The translations under genes were made by a program, and so were the position numbers. Under the pieces are notes generated by a model. That model had not been told where the DNA came from. It did no database searches and worked only from the letters and a program-made list of their open reading frames with translations. From Xestospongia bergquistia (taxonomy: Eukaryota; Porifera; Demospongiae; Haplosclerida; Petrosiidae): a DNA stretch of 64,000 nucleotides. Positions within the stretch are counted from its first letter, which is position 1, and each line of letters opens with the position of its first letter. Shown here piece by piece: positions 44,435 to 55,876 of this stretch. Location of the stretch: NCBI GenBank assembly GCA_963965975.1, contig OZ014411.1, positions 15,962,446 through 16,026,445 of the forward strand, given 5' to 3'.

Positions 44435-44580
44435 ATCACTGGAAAACTACAATCAGCTTTGGAACGCTACAATGATAGCACTGATCTCTAGATGGAACAC
44501 ACATCCACAAAATAATGACCACTCTATACCAATAAGATAACGCCTGTTACTTATTTATAAGAAATTTTGCCCTCAATAAA
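44435..44580 (+). pseudogene. Copy of the last sorting nexin exon and 3' flank
   Basis: An intact copy of the 19-codon terminal exon (44,435-44,491, [18 protein letters not shown] with its stop), including the upstream acceptor ataatag and the 3' flank. The rest of the gene is absent, so it is a passenger of the duplicated module that continues into the antisense 5S gene at 44,781. Confidence 0.9.
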
Positions 44581-44780
44581 TAATTTTTTTGTCATGTCTA
44601 CAAACAACTGATCATACATTGTTATTAAAAGTACACTTCTTTATTGAAATGATAGTTTATTATTTCTTAGCTTTGTATTTTTCAAGTGCTTCTTTAACAC
44701 TAATGTATTTGTGTGCTCGGAAAAAATGGGTTTGTTAGGGAAGCAAAAAAAAATTAGTAGTAAAATAGTTATATAAAAGA

Positions 44781-44898
44781 GTCTGCAGCACCAGCAATTC
44801 CCGGGCGGTCTCCCATCCCAGTACTACGCTGGCCCGACGTTGTTTAACTTCAGTGTTCAGATGGGAACTGGTGCTTTCAACGTGGTATGGCCGCAGAC
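44781..44898 (-). rRNA. 5S: 5S rRNA gene, copy 5
   Basis: Full-length 118-base copy with one change in the A box region (TTAAACAACG for TTAAGCAACG on the RNA strand). The upstream motif TTTCTTGTC is present. A T-run on the RNA strand lies only about 30 bases downstream. Possibly active. Confidence 0.92.
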
Positions 44899-45233
44899 GG
44901 AAATAATGACAAGAAATGGATATTTATATCAGGCTCCATTATAGAGGCATTTGTTGGTGTATATAATTCACTTGCATGTTTTACTTAATATTAGAATCTC
45001 TTGATACAATTTAATACCAAGGATATTCATTCACTATACATCTTGTCTATGACTCAACAGTAGTTAAAGTACACATGCAACCTTGAAAAGCACAATTCTC
45101 TCTCTATATATACATGTTTTATTTTTGTCAATATCACTTGTTATCTAAATGTCTCAGTAAGACCTGTAACATGTGCTACTGTACATTTCAGAAAGAAAAC
45201 ATTGGAGCAGGTTCATAAATATCCTGAAGCAGT

Positions 45234-45275
45234 TTTGGGATGGGAGACCGCCTGGGAATTGCTGGTGCTGCAGAC
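45234..45275 (+). pseudogene. 5S rRNA fragment (3' third)
   Basis: GGGATGGGAGACCGCCTGGG to the 3' end GCTGCAGAC is present without the first two thirds. It abuts GGTTCATAAATATCCTGAAGCAG, which marks the end of the upstream flank of the antisense 5S module, so a rearrangement joined two 5S modules here. Confidence 0.92.
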
Positions 45276-45632
45276 TACTCTTTTTTTAAAATTATTCGTC
45301 CTAAACTTTATCCCATTCTTATTTGTTAAGGAAATAGTAATTAAGAGAAACTTAAAAATACAAACTAAAGCAAAAGGTTAAATTATAATATAAGTGTTAG
45401 CATACTAGTTGATTCTTGATGAAATCATTCGCAGTGATAAAGGTACACACATTGATTTTTGAGAACAGAAATATCACAGTATAAGAACACTAAGATTCTC
45501 AGAAACTGACAACACTAATTGCTTGTGGCCAGAATTTTCAAATTAGTAATTCAGGATCCAGAGCTTATAGTTGTAACATTGATCATCAAGAACATGTATG
45601 CACAGACATATAAAGGGTAAAGTACAGATGTT
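45276..45632. other. Flank shared with the region after 5S copy 3
   Basis: Alignable with 33,080-33,400 (AGAAATATCAC, ATTCTCAGAAACTGA) and, from about 45,545, with 61,955-62,030. No gene. Confidence 0.6.
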
Positions 45633-47987
45633 GTGGTTTTATTTCTCATTACTCTTATGATAATGGCACAGAGCCAATTTTTGGTGATACTGAAAGCCAT
45701 CCAGGTGACATCTACCACTGGTGTAAACTCTAATAAAATTCACACAAAAAAGGTCACAAATAGTCAGTATAAACACTCTCCGATTTGCTGTTGTACTTCC
45801 AAGAAACTCCACACTCATCAACTGGTAAAGTTCCCAATGAACTAATGTTTTGAAGATCATATTGTGTGTGTTGATTACTACCACTTCAATAATATTAATT
45901 TTGAACTTTTGCTTGCTAATAAAGGTCACTAGAAAATGGACTCTAGATGTCTCAATATTACAATACTTACCATGTTCATCATCCTAATATAAATTCATAC
46001 TACTATTGTCTATGGAATATGAACTACAACAATAGTCGTGGATTTTGTGCTTATTTTTGTCGTAGTTCGTATTCTAGAGTTTAACATCTCACTTTTGAAG
46101 ACAATAATACATTTGTAACTTAATGTATGTGAATTTTAAATTATTTTAATGAATAAGTAACTACATCACATCTTATTCAAAGCTCTGATTACACATGCTA
46201 ATATTTTGCATCACATAGTAAATTTGCATAATACATAGTAAATAGCATCACATAGTAAATTTGCACCACCACAATGTTCTAATGATTGTGGTGGTGTCTT
46301 AGTGATGTGTCTATATCAAAAGAATGCCTGTACAGGAAACACATCCTATTTATCACTATCAAGTGACAATGTTACTTTTAGTAATTTGTCACTACAATTT
46401 ATCAGCAAGTCATTTCAACCTGTAAGTAATGATTATATAATAACTAGAAGTCAATATGTGTCATTTGTATAGACCAAAGGCATATTCAAGATTTATGCAT
46501 ATAAAGATGAATCATGGCAGAAACAAATAGATATTATTAATATTAATTTAATAAGCCATACACCTGTTGAACAAGTGTTCCATAGTAATACTCAACTAGA
46601 TCTTGTTAAATTATCATCTCCACTGTACTACAAACTATTTTGGTGAAGACTGTATGTTTTATTGTAAACATAATAATACCATAGGCCATTACAAATGTGA
46701 TATTAATGGAACTGAGATATGTCTTGAAGGATACTCTAAAGACAGCAACTGCACTAAAGGTAAAGACTATATTAAGTAATATATTGATAGAATAGCACCA
46801 TCTTTTATATTGTAGCTTTATGTTTAAATGGTTGCAATGCAATTGGTGGTCATTGTATATCCCCAAATGTATGTGAATGTTACTCTGGATGGACTGGTCA
46901 TAATTGTAGTACACCAGTTTTGTCTTTATGGATATTGTTGTGAACTTAACTCTTGCTTGGTTGGAGAGGAGACAACTGTTCACAACCATTATGTTCACAT
47001 GTTTGTGTACATGGTCAATGTAGTAGTCCTGATAATTGTACTTGCTATGGAGGTTGGATTGGTGATAATTGCTCTCAACCTGTTTGTATGGAAGACTGTG
47101 ATTATATGAATGGACATTGTATACAACCTGGAGAGTGTTTATGTAAATCTGGTTGGGATGGTGTATATTGTAATATCTCAAGATACAACACTGAAACAGA
47201 AGGTGTTCTATACTCCTCAGCAATCAAAACAGAAACATTAGTTCTGTATCCTACTCTTTTAAGTAAGGTCACTAAATGCATAATATTAAACTATAGTAAG
47301 TAACAGCATAGAATATGAGACATGTAAATATGATGAAGCCATAATAATAATATTTACTTGACAGATATAACAACTAAGTCAAGTGGCAAATGGCAAGTAT
47401 TGACATATGTACATATGATGAAGCCATAATAATAATATTTACTTGACAGATATAACAACTAAGTCAAGTGGCAAATGGCAAGTATTGACATATGTACTAG
47501 CTACATTACTTGCCTTTGTTCTCATATTTATTGGAGTACTATTTGGATTCAAATGTAAATCTAAATATCGAAAGAAAGTGAGTGGAGATTAAAGTTGATG
47601 AATTAAGAAGTATAGAATTAACTAATAACTTTGTCCTTGTTATAGACAATTCCCACAAATATGAATGTTTGTTATGTACAGTCATGAGACAAACCAATCC
47701 AAACAGGTAAACATCAAAAACTCTTATTTAACTGCAGATACTTATTCACAGTAAAATTATGCCTACACTATATAAGTTTTATAGGTCCGCATAATAGCTT
47801 TATTCAACATTCTGACACTTTTAATGCTAGAGAGGCTATTGTTTATGAAATGGCAACACCAGTAATTCAGAAAGCAACATCAGCCCCTCCCACTGAGGGA
47901 ACACAGCACAACAACCTATTGTCATTATTTGAAGAAGAGGATATTGAAAGTTCAACAGCTGTTTTCTCTGTTATTCACTCTCAATAG
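45633..47987 (+). pseudogene. Broken Delta copy (Delta copy 1)
   Basis: Pieces of a Delta gene in order but not readable as one frame. At 45,633-45,845 lies a diverged N-terminal piece (MAQSQFLVILKAIQ, later SPICCC). At 45,917-46,030 lies a start-of-exon-2 relic with a frame-breaking deletion, and at 46,267-46,420 the end of that exon. The DSL exon follows at about 46,475-46,761 with an intact DSL core (NYFGEDCMFYC, GHYKC, ICLEGY) but extra bases before it that shift frame. The EGF exon (from 46,816) has a deletion in the second repeat; the later repeats are open. The TM exon region carries an 85-bp tandem duplication (about 47,329-47,498). The tail exon ends at 47,987. Compared with copies 2 and 3 the losses make a full product unlikely. 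Confidence 0.8.
47329..47498. repeat. 85-bp tandem duplication over a splice acceptor
   Basis: The end of the intron, the acceptor and the first about 50 bases of the TM exon (from ATGATGAAGCC to GTATTGACATATGTAC) occur twice in direct order. Splicing to the first acceptor meets a stop after ATGATGAAGCCATAA; only the second gives the normal TM exon. Confidence 0.9.
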
Positions 47988-48791
47988 TTATGCTAGAATA
48001 TGACTCAGAATTACCTTCTATATAATAATAATATTTACTTTCTCCAATCAACATTCAGTCAATAACATTATTGAAGTAGTTGTATATTATGCTCATTTAC
48101 AGACTTATATTTCATTTATTGTAAAATGTGGATGGAACATGTAAGTCACATAAACTAATGTAAAAAGATCATACCACCCGTGTATCACTAAGAGTGCTTT
48201 AGACCTCTACAGAACAAGTAACAAACCTTGAAAAAATTCATTTTATTTGATAAATCGAATATCAAGAGTCTCCTATGACAATGTCTTGTATAGTACACTA
48301 TAGTTCATGTTAACATCATTTTGTTTGAAGATATACAATCACTCTAGCTAACATTGACATCTAAAGAAATCAGAGTTTACATAAAAAGACTAATTAACAT
48401 GAATCAAAGCTGATTGTAATTTATATATACATTTTTACTAACAAATGGCATTTTTAAAACCAAATTTCAAAGTAATATATTATAATTATTATAATTATCT
48501 AATAGTGTATAGTGTGATTGTCCTGATATACTTTATATTCTCAAGTTTATTATTGTTTAGGAATTATAGAGTTTGTCATCTCACAGTTAAAGACAATAAT
48601 ACATTTGTAACTTAATGTATGTGAATTTTAAATTATTCTAATGAATAAGTAACTACACAACATGTTATTCAAAACTCTGATTATATACACATGTTAATAT
48701 TTTGCATCACATGGTAAATTTGCATAATCATGTTTTCAATATTTATTCTTGATTAATAGCACTTTCAATGTAATTCTATAGCAATAAAGAT
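47988..48791. other. Spacer between Delta copies 1 and 2
   Basis: Consists of the Delta 3' flank and 5' flank. The same sequence, with one extra segment of about 300 bases, separates copies 2 and 3 at 50,645-51,747. Promoter elements for copy 2 should lie in the last few hundred bases. Confidence 0.7.
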
Positions 48792-50644
48792 ATGCAAGGA
48801 CTGATAATATTGTTGTTCTTGTACTTCACTCCTTTGATGGTGAGTTGATTATTACCACTTCAATAATGTTGAATTTTCCTTACTAATAAAGGTCACTGGA
48901 AAATGGACACTAGATGTCTCACTAGTACAGTACACTAATACTTACCATGTCCATAATCCAAGTATAAATTCATACTGCTGTTGTCCAGATGATAGTAACT
49001 GTCAACCATTAATAGATGAGACACAATGTTCTAATGATTGTGGTGGTGTCTTATTTATGTGTCTATATCAAAAGAATGCCTGTACAGGAAACACATCCTA
49101 TTTATCACTATCAAGTGACAATGTTACTTTTAGTAATTTGTCACTACAATTTATCAGCAAGTCATTTCAACCTGTAAGTAATGATTATATAATAACTAGA
49201 AGTCAATATGTGTCATTTGTATAGACCAAAGGCATATTCAAGATTTATGCATATAAAGATGAATCATGGCAGAAACAAATAGATATTATTAATATTAATT
49301 TAATAAGCCATACACCTGTTAAACAAGTGTTCAGTAGTAATACTCAGATCTTGTTAAATTATCATCTCCACTGTACTACAAACTATTATGGTGAAGATTG
49401 TAAGGTGTATTGTAAACCTAATAATACCATAGGCCATTATAAATGTGATATTAATGGAACTGAGATATGTCTTGAAGGATACTCTAAAGACAGCAACTGC
49501 ACTAAAAGTAAAGACTATATTAATTAATATATTAGCACCATCTTTTATATTGTAGCTTTATGTTTAAATGGTTGTAATTCTACTGGTGGTCATTGTATAT
49601 CTCCAAATGTATGTGAATGTTACTCTGGATGGACTGGTCATAATTGTAGTACACCAGTTTGTTCTAATGACTGTCTTCATGGATATTGTTATGAACCTGA
49701 CTATTGCCTATGTAAAGATGGTTGGAGAGGAGACAACTGTTCACAACCATTATGTTCACACATTTGTGTATATGGTCAATGCAGTAGTCTTGATAATTGT
49801 ACTTGTTTTGGAGGTTGGTTTGGTGATAACTGTTCTCAACCTGTTTGTATGGAACACTGTGATCATATGAATGGATATTGTATACAACCTGGAGAATGTT
49901 TATGTAAATATGGTTGGAATGGTGTATATTGTAATGTCTCAAAATACAACACTGAAACAGAAAGTGTTCTATACTCCTCAGCAATCAAAACAGAAACATT
50001 ACTTCTGTGTCCTACTCTTTTAAGTAAGATCACTAAATGCATAATATTAAACTATAGTAAGTAACAGCATAGAATATGAGACATGTAAATATGATGAAGC
50101 CATAATAATAATATTTACTTGACAGATATAACAACTAAGTCAAGTGGCAAATGGCAAGTATTGACATATGTACTAGCTACATTACTTGTCTTTGCTCTCA
50201 TATTTATTGGAGTACTATTTGGATTCAAATGTAAATCTAAATATCGAAAGAAAGTGAGTGGAGATTAAAGTTGATGAATTAAGAAATATAGATTGTTATA
50301 GACAATTCCCACAAATATGAATGTTTGTTATAGTACAGTCATGAGACAAACCAATCCAAACAGGTAAACATTAAAAACTCTTATTTAACTGCAGATACTT
50401 ATTCACAATAAAGTTATGCCTACCATATATAAGTTTTATAGGTCTGCATAATAGCTTTATTCAACATTCTGACACTTTTAATGCTAGAGAGGCTATTGTT
50501 TATGAAACGGTAACACCAGTAATTCAGAAAGCAACATCAGCCCCTCCCACTGAGGGAATACAGCACAACAACCTATTGTCATTATTTGAAGAAGAGGATA
50601 TTGAAAGTTCAACAGCTGTTTTCTCTGTTATTCACTCTCAATAG
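48792..50644 (+). CDS. Delta: Delta-type Notch ligand (Delta copy 2), complete
   Basis: Seven exons join to 493 aa: 48,792-48,839, 48,892-49,173, 49,225-49,507, 49,556-50,023, 50,126-50,253, 50,302-50,363 and 50,434-50,644. The last acceptor (atataag/TTTT) was chosen because it keeps the frame. Order: signal peptide (MQGLIILLFLYFTPLM); cysteine-rich N-terminal module (VTGKWTLDVS, CCCPDDSNC), inferred MNNL/C2-like; DSL at about residues 161-204 (CTTNYYGEDCKVYCKPN, GHYKC, ICLEGYSKDSNC), which keeps all six expected cysteines; four EGF repeats (about 206-340); juxtamembrane; TM (VLATLLVFALIFIGVLFGF); tail with KSKYRKK and an acidic end (LFEEEDIESSTAVFSVIHSQ). Such proteins sit on the cell surface and activate Notch on neighbours. 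First four exons are virtually identical to copy 3, a recent duplicate or gene conversion. Confidence 0.88.
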
Positions 50645-51747
50645 TTATGCTAGAATATGACTCAGAATTACCTTCTATATAATGTTAATATTTGCTTTCT
50701 CCAATCAACATTCAGTCAATAACATTATTGAAGTAGTTGTATATTATGCTCATTTACAGACTTATATTTTATTTATTGTAAAATGTGGATGGAACACACA
50801 AACTAAGGTAAAAAGATCATACCACCAGTGTATCACTACGAGTGCTTTGACCTCTACAGAACAGGTAACAAACCTTGAAAAAATTCATTTTATTTGATAA
50901 ATCGAATATCAAGAGTCTCCTATGACAATGTCTTGTATAGTACTAGTAATATTAAAGAGAATATTGTATGTACAGGCAAATTTAATGGTAAACTTCTAAC
51001 TACTGTGATATAATATGCTACCAAAATAGATTGTAGTTTATTTGGAGTCTATGAATACCACTTCTAAATAAAAATGCTATTACCTCAGTATAAAATGATA
51101 ACAACTAAACTGACTTCTTAAAATTAATTAATTGAAACTATTGTTATAGGTATATACATAAAATAAGCATATGATACTTCATACAGCAAATCAAAATTAT
51201 ATTGTGCTTGTGTTACAGAATATTATTAAAACAATAAAATATATCAAATACACTATAGTTCATGTTAACATCATTTTGTTTGAAGATATACAATCACTCT
51301 AGCTAACATTGACATCTAAAGAAATCAGAGTTTACATAAAAAGACTAATTAACATGAATCAAAGCTGATTGTAATTTATATATACATTTTTACTAACAAA
51401 AATGGCATTTTTAAAACCAAATTTCAAAGTAATATATTATAATTATTATAATTATCTAATAGTGTATAGTGTGATTGTCCTGATATACTTTATATTCTCA
51501 AGTTTATTATTGTTTAGGAATTATAGAGTTTGCCATCTCACAGTTAAAGACAATAATACATTTGTAACTTAATGTATGTGAATTTTAAATTATTCTAATG
51601 AATAAGTAACTACACAACATGTTATTCAAAGCTCTGATTATATACACATGCTAATATTTTGCATCACACGGTAAATTTGCATAATCATGTTTCAATAGTT
51701 ATTCTTGATTAATAGCACTTTCAATGTAATTCTATAGCAATAAAGAT
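50645..51747. other. Spacer between Delta copies 2 and 3
   Basis: The 3' flank of copy 2, then a segment (about 50,941-51,250) that is absent after copy 1 but has a relative at about 61,575-61,760 after copy 4, then a near-identical copy of the 5' flank of copy 2. No gene. Confidence 0.7.
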
Positions 51748-54035
51748 ATGCAAGGACTGATAATATTGTTGTTCTTGTACTTCACTCCTTTGATGGTGAG
51801 TTGATTATTACCACTTCAATAATGTTGAATTTTCCTTACTAATAAAGGTCACTGGAAAATGGACACTAGATGTCTCACTAGTACAGTACACTAATACTTA
51901 CCATGTCCATAATCCAAGTATAAATTCATACTGCTGTTGTCCAGATGATAGTAACTGTCAACCATTAATAGATGAGACACAATGTTCTAATGATTGTGGT
52001 GGTGTCTTATTTATGTGTCTATATCAAAAGAATGCCTGTACAGGAAACACATCCTATTTATCACTATCAAGTGACAATGTTACTTTTAGTAATTTGTCAC
52101 TACAATTTATCAGCAAGTCATTTCAACCTGTAAGTAATGATTATATAATAACTAGAAGTCAATATGTGTCATTTGTATAGACCAAAGGCATATTCAAGAT
52201 TTATGCATATAAAGATGAATCATGGCAGAAACAAATAGATATTATTAATATTAATTTAATAAGCCATACACCTGTTAAACAAGTGTTCAGTAGTAATACT
52301 CAGATCTTGTTAAATTATCATCTCCACTGTACTACAAACTATTATGGTGAAGATTGTAAGGTGTATTGTAAACCTAATAATACCATAGGCCATTATAAAT
52401 GTGATATTAATGGAACTGAGATATGTCTTGAAGGATACTCTAAAGACAGCAACTGCACTAAAGGTAAAGACTGTATTAATTTATATATTAGCACCATCTT
52501 TTATATTGTAGCTTTATGTTTAAATGGTTGCAATGCAATTGGTGGTCATTGTATATCTCCAAATGTATGTGAATGTTACTCTGGATGGACTAGTCATAAT
52601 TGTAGTACACCAGTTTGTTCTAATGACTGTCTTCATGGATATTGTTATGAACCTGATTATTGCCTATGTAAAGATGGTTGGAGAGGAGACAACTGTTCAC
52701 AACCATTATGTTCACACATTTGTGTATATGGTCAATGCAGTAGTCTTGATAATTGTACTTGTTTTGGAGGTTGGTTTGGTGATAACTGTTCTCAACCTGT
52801 TTGTATGGAAGACTGTGATCATATAAATGGATATTGTATACAACCTGGAGAATGTTTATGTAAATCTGGTTGGAATGGTGTATATTGTAATGTCTCTAAA
52901 TACAACACTGAAACAAAAAGTGATCACTATCAATTAACAGTGAATTCAAAGTTTATAACACTAACACCTACTTTATTGTTTTTAAGTAAGCTATAACTTG
53001 TTAAAGATGTAACTGATAGTTTGAAATTTTAATGTTGTATACCCATGGCAAACCAAATAATATAATGTATTATTTGAAGAGGTTCAATGTGAGTAATGTA
53101 GTAACCCTAGCATGAAGAAATTAAAGTTTTATTTATAGCTAACCAATGCTAGCTAATAAGATTTTTCTTCTTGACATGCTATTTAGATAACAAAAACGAG
53201 TCAGACATTTTCAAATGGCAAGATTCTACATATGTACTAGCTACATTACTAGTATTTTGTCTAACAATGATAATAATACTTCTTGTATTGTTTACACTGT
53301 CACTTAAAAGGAAACTATCGAAGTGCAACAAAGAAAATAGTAGGTTTGCACTACTTTGTATTTGCTAATGTTTCTTTGAATGTGATTATAGGGAAAAACC
53401 AATTTGTGATACATAATCCACATGAAGCAAAATCAAGAAATGATTTAAAATTGATTGTATATGATAGTATATCACTTAATGATGGACAGGTAAAAGAAAA
53501 TGGTCATTTTCCTCCTATAGCTAAAAAAGCTGAATCACAAAAGCTTTGCTTATCAACTTACAATGTTCTAACTCATTGTGGTAGCTTTAACAAACGTTCT
53601 AACAATATAACTCCTTCAAATGCTCATAAATATGATGTAGTCCTACCTATTGATGAGGACACATCCACATCAACTATTAACACACCAGCTGATGAAGACA
53701 CTCATCAATATAATAAACTCTTTATGTTCTCTGAGGAAAGACAGAGTGAAGATACAACAAGTGCATATGCATCCAAATTGCTTACCGGCCAACAGTTGAT
53801 CATAGAAAATAGTAGTATACCAGATGACAAGGTTCATGTTCCAACATTAGTCACTGCAGTCACTACTACTTCCTATGATACTATTCAACCACTGAGTACT
53901 GGTCACTTTGTTAGTGCATCATCAACTGATGAAGTCATTCAGCACGAGTATGACATTCTAGCTGAGTCTTCAGAGAACAATATTGATGAAAACACTATTG
54001 GTGCATATTCAGTTATAAGAGCTGATTGTATGTGA
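51748..54035 (+). CDS. Delta: Delta-type Notch ligand with long tail (Delta copy 3), complete
   Basis: Six exons join to 627 aa: 51,748-51,795, 51,848-52,129, 52,181-52,463, 52,512-52,985, 53,187-53,339 and 53,392-54,035. The signal peptide, N-terminal module and DSL match copy 2 residue for residue as read, and the four EGF repeats differ at only a few positions. From the end of the EGF exon (about residue 345, KSDHYQLTV) the sequence is unrelated or strongly diverged. The TM exon encodes VLATLLVFCLTMIIILLVLF with an RKLSKCNKEN stop-transfer, and a single large exon encodes a 215-residue tail. The tail has repeated Yxx-hydrophobic motifs (YDSI, YNVL, YDVV, YNKL, YDTI, YDIL, YSVI) and Ser/Thr-rich acidic stretches. 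Its end (AYSVIRAD) recalls the end of the copy 2 tail (VFSVIHSQ). The tail should govern endocytosis and ubiquitination of the ligand. Confidence 0.87.
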
Positions 54036-54854
54036 CCTACTCATCAAAAAAAATATTTAAACAAGATTGATTTTTCTTTTTACTCAAAGATTGCTTCATA
54101 TTATAACAACATACATTTTGATATTATTATCTACATTTGTTTTGATTAATTGAATATATACAATCAAGTAGTTGCTGTTGTATCCAAATATAAGTCACAG
54201 AAGGGCCTAAACTTAGAGCAAGTAGCAGACCTGAAAGCTAATACCTTTGCTCTTTGGGAAGTAGTTATTTGGCTTGAGCTATTAGCACATTACATTACTT
54301 ATAGTTGAACAGGTGTATGAATGACTATTCACAATAGTAAAAAAACCCTTGCTTTTTAAAGATCCACAATTAAGATTTTTAGGTTTTTTTCAAAGTAATT
54401 AATTGTTTGTATAAAAGCACAATTGCTAAAGGCAATTTTCACAAAAGTAAACCAAATATTCACATAATTCTAAAATTAAAAAGTACTTTAATTCTTATGG
54501 CAACAAACTGAATATGTGCAAAATTGATGTTGAGATATTGAGTCAATTGAAACTAGTATGATAAAACATTTGGTTCAATTTACAGGACATTAAATAAGGC
54601 TACTAGTTTTTGGGAGATATTTTAGTCCTCAGTTACAATAATAACTTATAAAGTCGATTGGAGTATTCTAGTATTTAAACACAAACAAATATACCTGCAA
54701 ATAACAAGCTAACTTCCTATTTGATAATAGTTTAGGAGTAATGAATAATCCTGCACCCACAGCTCATTATAAAGGGTGGTGTTATACTTCTGTGCACAAA
54801 TTATTAAAGCAAACTTATCTATCTGAGGCTGAGCAAAGTTAGGATATTTTTACA
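54036..54854. other. Intergenic after Delta copy 3
   Basis: AT-rich sequence without recognisable genes or repeats shared with the rest of the window. Confidence 0.5.
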
Positions 54855-55116
54855 ATGGCAATCCTGCAAGAAGCAAATCTGGCTCTGTCTTTAAGTGTAT
54901 TATTAAATATTGTCATGACCACTAAAGGTAAGATATTCTATACATGTTAATATTGAACTGTGTGTCATCAGTGCAGGTTGCCCTGGAAATTACCAATATG
55001 AACAACAACCACCAACAAACTTTACTCAATGTAATCCTGTAACTTTATGGATTGAACTTCAACTACATTGTTCAGTACTAGTACCTTATGATAGTAACAC
55101 TGTGACTGTGCAATGA
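54855..55116 (+). CDS. Truncated secreted-protein gene start (two exons)
   Basis: Exon 54,855-54,927 encodes a plausible signal peptide ([20 protein letters not shown]) and ends in phase 1 at a good donor (AAAG/gtaaga). Exon 54,977-55,116 starts after gtgcag in the matching phase and encodes [20 protein letters not shown], then [20 protein letters not shown] and a stop. The stop falls within about 10 bases of the point where the duplicated SRCR block begins (about 55,108), so the exon was probably cut by the insertion and the stop is accidental. The family is not recognised; a cysteine-containing, beta-rich extracellular domain is conceivable. Likely a remnant rather than a working gene. Confidence 0.45.
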
Positions 55117-55876
55117 AATCTTCACCCGATTTAGTGTAGTAACCCAGTTGATAGCATGCAACACCAGCATCAATTGAGCTCCAGTAGTCATCACATACAG
55201 TTCCCCATTGACTGTTATAACAAACTTCAACACGACCTCGAGCTCTCAATGGAGTACCAACACTATTACTAATCTTTCTAATGCTACCAGTAGTATATGT
55301 TCCACCACCTATGATAAAATTAGGACAATCTGATATATCATCTCATTGATTTACTCTGACAGACTACACCGGCAACTTCATCCTATCTGCAGTTTGTTAC
55401 ACCAATGTCATTTAATCGAGAACAGTTCAACAACTTAGGTTCATAACCAAAACATTATACATAGTCTAAATAGATTAGAACTGAGAGGTTACCCCACCTA
55501 TAATAAGATCAAGTTCTATACACAGCACCTAAACAAATGAATAATAGACTATAAAATACACCATGGAGTATCATACCTGTAGTAGAAAATCCAAGCTGTT
55601 TTCAGACTACTTGAGCTTCATAAGTACTCCACAAATTATCACACACCCATCCCCATGTACCATTGATACATATTTGGACATTACCCTCCCAATATCCATA
55701 ACCCCAAATCAAACGAACAGCTCCATGAGTGCAAGCCTGAGAATCTACATGTTAGAACAAAGATGGAATATGATGATAGTATGATAAAACCAAAGTATGT
55801 AAATTAGATAGGATGAGTATTTACCAATTCCAAATGTAAATACTACTACAAGTACTACTACTGCAACTGCCTTCAT
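55110..55876 (-). pseudogene. Decayed copy of the 5' end of the SRCR gene
   Basis: The signal exon (55,825-55,876, MKAVAVVVLVVVFTFGIG), both halves of SRCR domain 1 and the first half of domain 2 are present in the same order as at 41,563-42,313. Domain 1 is broken. A TGC codon for cysteine is now TGA at about 55,605 (VV-stop-KQLG), and the second half has a TAG at the NCGYNE position. The first half of domain 2 is still open. The copy ends inside the following intron, where it meets unrelated sequence. Confidence 0.9.

Noticed and set aside
46606-47223. 205-residue minus-strand frame (and relatives at 49,664 and 63,549)
   Set aside because: It lies antisense to Delta DSL/EGF exons and is rich in His, Tyr and Asn, as expected from reading EGF codons backwards; no domain is seen.
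49568-49870. Val/Ile-rich frames over EGF exons (also 52,524 and 63,453)
   Set aside because: Shifted reading of the EGF exon; the hydrophobic look comes from TGT/GTT-rich codons.
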